The position numbers were made by a program, and so were the translations under genes. The notes under the pieces are model-generated. The model did no database searches. It had not been told where the DNA came from and was given only the letters and a program-made list of their open reading frames with translations. Shown here piece by piece: positions 38,158-40,979 of a DNA stretch of 40,979 nt. Positions within the stretch are counted from its first letter, which is position 1, and each line of letters starts with the position of its first letter. The DNA is taken from positions 1 through 40,979 of the forward strand of contig DASTOB010000045.1 in NCBI GenBank assembly GCA_035720425.1, written 5' to 3'. The stretch comes from DASTOB01 sp035720425 (GTDB lineage Bacteria; Chloroflexota; Limnocylindria; Limnocylindrales; CSP1-4).

Positions 38158-39144
38158 ATGATGTCCGCGATCACGACCGTCGGCCTGACCAAGCACTACG
38201 GCCATCGCCGGCCCCCGATCCACCCGCCGTTCGTCGAGCCGAACCCGCTCGTCCGCGCGCTCGAGGACCTGTCGATCGACGTGCGGCTGGGCGAGATCTT
38301 CGGCTTCCTGGGACCGAACGGGGCGGGCAAGAGCACGATGATCCGGCTCCTGCTCGGGTTCCTCCACCCGACGGCGGGGAGCGCGACCGTCCTCGACCTC
38401 GACGTGGTCCGCGACAGCGTCGAGATCCGCCGGCGGGTGGGCTACCTGCCGGGCGGGATCGCGCTGTACGACTCGCTGACCGGCGAGCGCCTGCTCGACT
38501 ACCTCGTCGCGCTGACCGGTCGGCCGCCCGTCCGGCGGGACGAGCTGTGCGATCGGCTCGAGCTGTCGCAGCGTACCCTGCGCCGCCTCGTCCGCGACTA
38601 CTCGCGCGGGATGCGTCAGAAGGTCGGCATCGTCCAGGCGCTCCAGCACGACCCGGAGCTGGCGATCCTCGACGAGCCGACCGAGGGCCTCGACCCGCTC
38701 ATGCAGCGCGCGTTCTACACGATCCTCGACGACCTGCGCGCCGACGGGCGGACGATCTTCTTCTCGTCCCACGTCCTGTCCGAGGTCGAGCGCGTGTGCG
38801 ACCGCGTGGCGATCATCCGCCAGGGCCGGCTCGTCGCGCTCGAGGAGATCGGTCGGCTGCTCGCACGTCGCAAGCGCAACGTCGAGATGCGCCTGTCCGG
38901 GCCGGCGCCCCGGCTCGACGCGGTGCCCGGCGTGAGCGGCGTCGAGGCGACCGACGGGCTGCTGACCTGCCATCTCGAGGGCGACGTGGGGCCGTTCCTC
39001 GCAGCGATCGCCGGCGCCCCGATCACCGACCTCACGATCGAGCCGGCCCACCTCGAGGAGGCGTTCCTCGAGTTCTACGAGGACGCCGAGCCGGACGTCG
39101 ACAACGGGCAGCCGGACGCCGAGACCGCGGTGCCGGCCGGATGA
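38158..39144 (+). CDS. ABC transporter ATP-binding protein
   Basis: The 328-residue ATPase has Walker A GPNGAGKST at 52-60, signature YSRGMRQK, Walker B LAILDEPTEGLDP and switch His in SSHVLSEVERV, the CcmA/DrrA-type exporter ATPase. An insertion of about 15 residues (HRRPPIHPPFVEPNP) lies between the first strand and the Walker A. A C-terminal domain (from about 240) with VEMRLSGPAPRLDAVPGV follows, as in NodI/DrrA-like proteins. Two adjacent ATGs (38158, 38161) are both possible. The permease gene starts 16 bases after its stop, so they form one exporter of unknown substrate. Confidence 0.92.
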   Translation: MMSAITTVGLTKHYGHRRPPIHPPFVEPNPLVRALEDLSIDVRLGEIFGFLGPNGAGKSTMIRLLLGFLHPTAGSATVLDLDVVRDSVEIRRRVGYLPGGIALYDSLTGERLLDYLVALTGRPPVRRDELCDRLELSQRTLRRLVRDYSRGMRQKVGIVQALQHDPELAILDEPTEGLDPLMQRAFYTILDDLRADGRTIFFSSHVLSEVERVCDRVAIIRQGRLVALEEIGRLLARRKRNVEMRLSGPAPRLDAVPGVSGVEATDGLLTCHLEGDVGPFLAAIAGAPITDLTIEPAHLEEAFLEFYEDAEPDVDNGQPDAETAVPAG

Positions 39145-39160
39145 TCCACGGCGAGCCGCG

Positions 39161-39964
39161 ATGAACCTGCCGCTCCTCCGCCACACGTGGCGCACCCAGC
39201 GACTGAAGCTCGGGCTCGTGTCCCTCGCCCTTGCGATCTGGGGCTTCGTCCTACCGGTCGTGTACGGCGCCTTCGGGATCGACTTCCGGGAGATCTTCGA
39301 GAGCGGCATCTTCCCGGAGGCGTTCGCGTCGTTCGGCGGGGGCGACGTGTTCAGCCTGTCGGGCTCGATCGCCCTCGGCTTCATCCACCCGATCCTCATC
39401 ATCCTCGTGTCGGTCTTCGCGGTCGGGTTCTCGACGTCTGCCATCGCCGGCGAGCGCCAGCGGGGGACCCTCGAAGTGCTCCTCGCCCGGCCGGTCTCTC
39501 GGCGGTCCGTCTACGCCACGCTCGCCGTGTCGGTGTCCGGGTTCATCGCCATCACGGTCGCCGCGTTCCTGTTCGGCAGCACGCTCGGCGCCGGGGCGGG
39601 CGGCGTCGCCGACGAGCTCGCCTTCGAGCGCCTGCCGTGGCTGTGGTTCAACGGCGTCCTGCTGTTCGGCTCCTTTGCCGCGATCGGGCTGGCGGCATCG
39701 GCGTCGACCGATCGCCTCGCGCCCGCGCTCGGCGTAACCGTCGGGATCCTCGTCGTCATGTACTTCTTCGACGTCCTCGGATCGCTCTGGCCGGACGCGG
39801 AATTCCTCCAGCCGTTCTCGCTGTTCCACTACCTCCAGGCGAAGGCGATCCTGACCGGCACGGCGGCGGCGTCGAACTCCGTGCTCCTCGGTTCGGTCAT
39901 CGTGGCCGGCGTCGTCTACGCCCTCATCGTGTTCCCGCGGCGGGACCTCGCGGCGCCGTCGTAG
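39161..39964 (+). CDS. ABC-2 type transporter permease
   Basis: The 267-residue protein has about six hydrophobic segments and the ABC-2 features: N-terminal RHTWRTQRLKLGLVSLALAIWG, a large extracytoplasmic loop (GAFGIDFREIFESGIFPEAF) and the GERQRGTLEVLLARPVSRRSVY segment that contacts the ATPase. It pairs with the ATPase before it to export an unidentified molecule, perhaps a drug or lipid-like compound. A good GC-rich hairpin follows its stop codon and faces the convergent phosphotransferase gene. Confidence 0.88.
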   Translation: MNLPLLRHTWRTQRLKLGLVSLALAIWGFVLPVVYGAFGIDFREIFESGIFPEAFASFGGGDVFSLSGSIALGFIHPILIILVSVFAVGFSTSAIAGERQRGTLEVLLARPVSRRSVYATLAVSVSGFIAITVAAFLFGSTLGAGAGGVADELAFERLPWLWFNGVLLFGSFAAIGLAASASTDRLAPALGVTVGILVVMYFFDVLGSLWPDAEFLQPFSLFHYLQAKAILTGTAAASNSVLLGSVIVAGVVYALIVFPRRDLAAPS

Positions 39965-39989
39965 GCGCGCCCCGTTCGACCGGGCGCGC
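39965..39989. terminator. Bidirectional hairpin between convergent genes
   Basis: GCGCGCCC at 39965-39972 and GGGCGCGC at 39982-39989 form a perfect 8-bp stem with a 9-base loop directly after the permease stop. There is no U-run, so it may rely on Rho or act as an RNA end. Confidence 0.5.
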
Positions 39990-40009
39990 GACCGCGACCG
40001 AACGCATCG

Positions 40010-40979
40010 TCACAGCCGTCGACCCGCGGCCTCCACGGCTCGGGCGCACCAGTCGGCCAGGTCGTCGGCCGCCGTCTCGCCGGAGGCGAGCGTCCCGCCC
40101 GCCGCCGCGTCGAGCCCCTTGCGCCAGCCGCGGAGCAGGAGGCCGACGACGGACGCGAGGTCGACCTGCGCATCCCAGTTCCCCAGCTCGACTCCGGCGT
40201 CGCCGGCGGCGGCGCGGTAGCGCGCGAGGACCTCGTCCGGCCCGATCGGCAGGATCGGGGCGTTCGACACGAGCAGCCAGCCGAGCTCGACGGCAACCGG
40301 CGCGACCGTGACCATCTGCCAGTCGATGAGCGCGACCCGCTCCTCGTCGAGGACGGCGACGTTGGCGAGCTTGAGGTCGCCGTGCAGGAGCGCCGGCGGG
40401 AGCCGTTCGAGCGCCGTGATGAGCGGCGCGCTGTCGGCCGACAGACCGCCGATGAGGTCGCGCGCGGCGCGCGGGGCGAGCCGGTCGAAGGCGTCCCAGC
40501 CCTCGAGGAAGCGGGAACCGACCGCGAGCCCGGCGCCGGCGTAGCGACGGGCGGCCGCCCGGGTGAGCAGTTCCACCCGCTCCCGGAGCGGCGTCCACGG
40601 CCAGCCGGTTCCTGGGCCGGGTGCCGCGACCGGCGGGCGAGACGCATGGAGCCGGGCGATCGCCCGCAGCACGGCGCCAAACCGGTCCGGCGTGACCGCC
40701 GCGCCCTCGCCCGGCCGCTCCCACGAGAAGAGCCGGCCGGACAGGTCCAGCATGAGCATCGCCGCGGCGTTACCGTCGGCGGCCGCGCCGAGGTAGGGCG
40801 CGACGATGGCATCCGGGAGCGGGAGCTGGCCGGTCGCGACGAATGCCTCGCGCAGGCTGTGGTCGCGCGTCGCCCGGGCGATCCAGTCGGTCGCCCACGA
40901 GGTTCGCTTGAGGATGAAGCGGTCGGCGCCGCGGCGGAGCAGCGTCAGCTGCGCACCGGACCAGCCGTCGTTCGGGAAC
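40010..40979 (-). CDS. Phosphotransferase (APH/choline kinase family), 5'-truncated
   Basis: The frame is open from the window edge to its stop at 40010, giving at least 322 residues; the true start lies outside. An in-frame ATG at 40759 is internal, since upstream residues keep family features such as RFILKRTS with a nucleotide-binding-type lysine. The catalytic loop is LLHGDLKLANVAVLDEERVALIDWQ: HGDxxxxN with the catalytic Asp and Asn, and IDWQ in place of IDWE. The C-terminal helical part follows. Members phosphorylate aminoglycosides, macrolides, choline or other small alcohols; the substrate is not predictable here. Confidence 0.87.
   Translation of the reverse strand, partial: FPNDGWSGAQLTLLRRGADRFILKRTSWATDWIARATRDHSLREAFVATGQLPLPDAIVAPYLGAAADGNAAAMLMLDLSGRLFSWERPGEGAAVTPDRFGAVLRAIARLHASRPPVAAPGPGTGWPWTPLRERVELLTRAAARRYAGAGLAVGSRFLEGWDAFDRLAPRAARDLIGGLSADSAPLITALERLPPALLHGDLKLANVAVLDEERVALIDWQMVTVAPVAVELGWLLVSNAPILPIGPDEVLARYRAAAGDAGVELGNWDAQVDLASVVGLLLRGWRKGLDAAAGGTLASGETAADDLADWCARAVEAAGRRL

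Noticed and set aside
40010..40759. Complete 249-residue phosphotransferase starting at 40759
   Set aside because: The frame continues upstream to the window edge with kinase-like sequence, so this ATG is internal.

Overview
The window is about 41 kb of very GC-rich bacterial chromosome. It holds some 40 densely packed genes, with many GTG starts, 4-nt start/stop overlaps and long spurious reading frames antisense to real genes. Gene style suggests a Chloroflexota genome (Limnocylindria-like) or, less likely, an Actinomycetota genome. This is an inference: no rRNA or other marker is present, and I see no tRNA, CRISPR array, prophage or intact insertion sequence.

Layout. 1-1707: end of acetyl-CoA synthetase, an unrecognised protein and a HAD hydrolase. 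1730-4599 (minus): a CpaE/ParA-like ATPase behind an acidic coiled-coil protein. 4748-5821: moaA. 5822-7286: a 1.4-kb gene-free stretch with a 12-bp minisatellite, inverted repeats, a polypurine tract, a dyad of DnaA-box-like sites and then a heavily structured leader of a purine nucleoside phosphorylase gene (7287-8180). 8195-14486 (minus): a compact five-gene run read as cNMP-binding protein, class III cyclase/STAND ATPase, MFS transporter, thyX and dienelactone hydrolase. 14487-15466: a repeat-rich gap. 15467-17409: a second cNMP-binding protein overlapping a flavin oxidoreductase. 17476-19791: SatD-like protein, DUF3307 membrane protein and LysE exporter. 19793-23145 (minus): aminotransferase and CocE-type hydrolase. 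23146-23518: repeats and a possible MITE. 23519-25808: alpha/beta hydrolase, Nudix enzyme and a VapBC pair. 25885-33339: a sarcosine-oxidase-like enzyme followed by a complete five-gene peptide ABC transporter. 33348-40979: small membrane protein, aquaporin, class II aldolase, LiaF-like protein, mini zinc ribbon, small hydrolase, lysozyme-like protein, RidA, an ABC ATPase/permease pair and a truncated phosphotransferase.

How parts may work together. The cyclase and the two stand-alone cNMP-binding proteins, neither with a DNA-binding domain, suggest a local cyclic-nucleotide circuit whose output may include the flavin oxidoreductase. The oxidase and peptide transporter look like uptake and oxidation of N-methylated amino acids or peptides. 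Several genes have a -10-like hexamer ending 6-7 nt before the start codon, with no Shine-Dalgarno sequence, which suggests leaderless mRNAs.

The most interesting non-coding signal is the leader of the phosphorylase gene. It has a long composite hairpin, a 9-bp helix that buries the ribosome binding site right up to the ATG, and an alternative pairing incompatible with both, so it looks like a translational switch.
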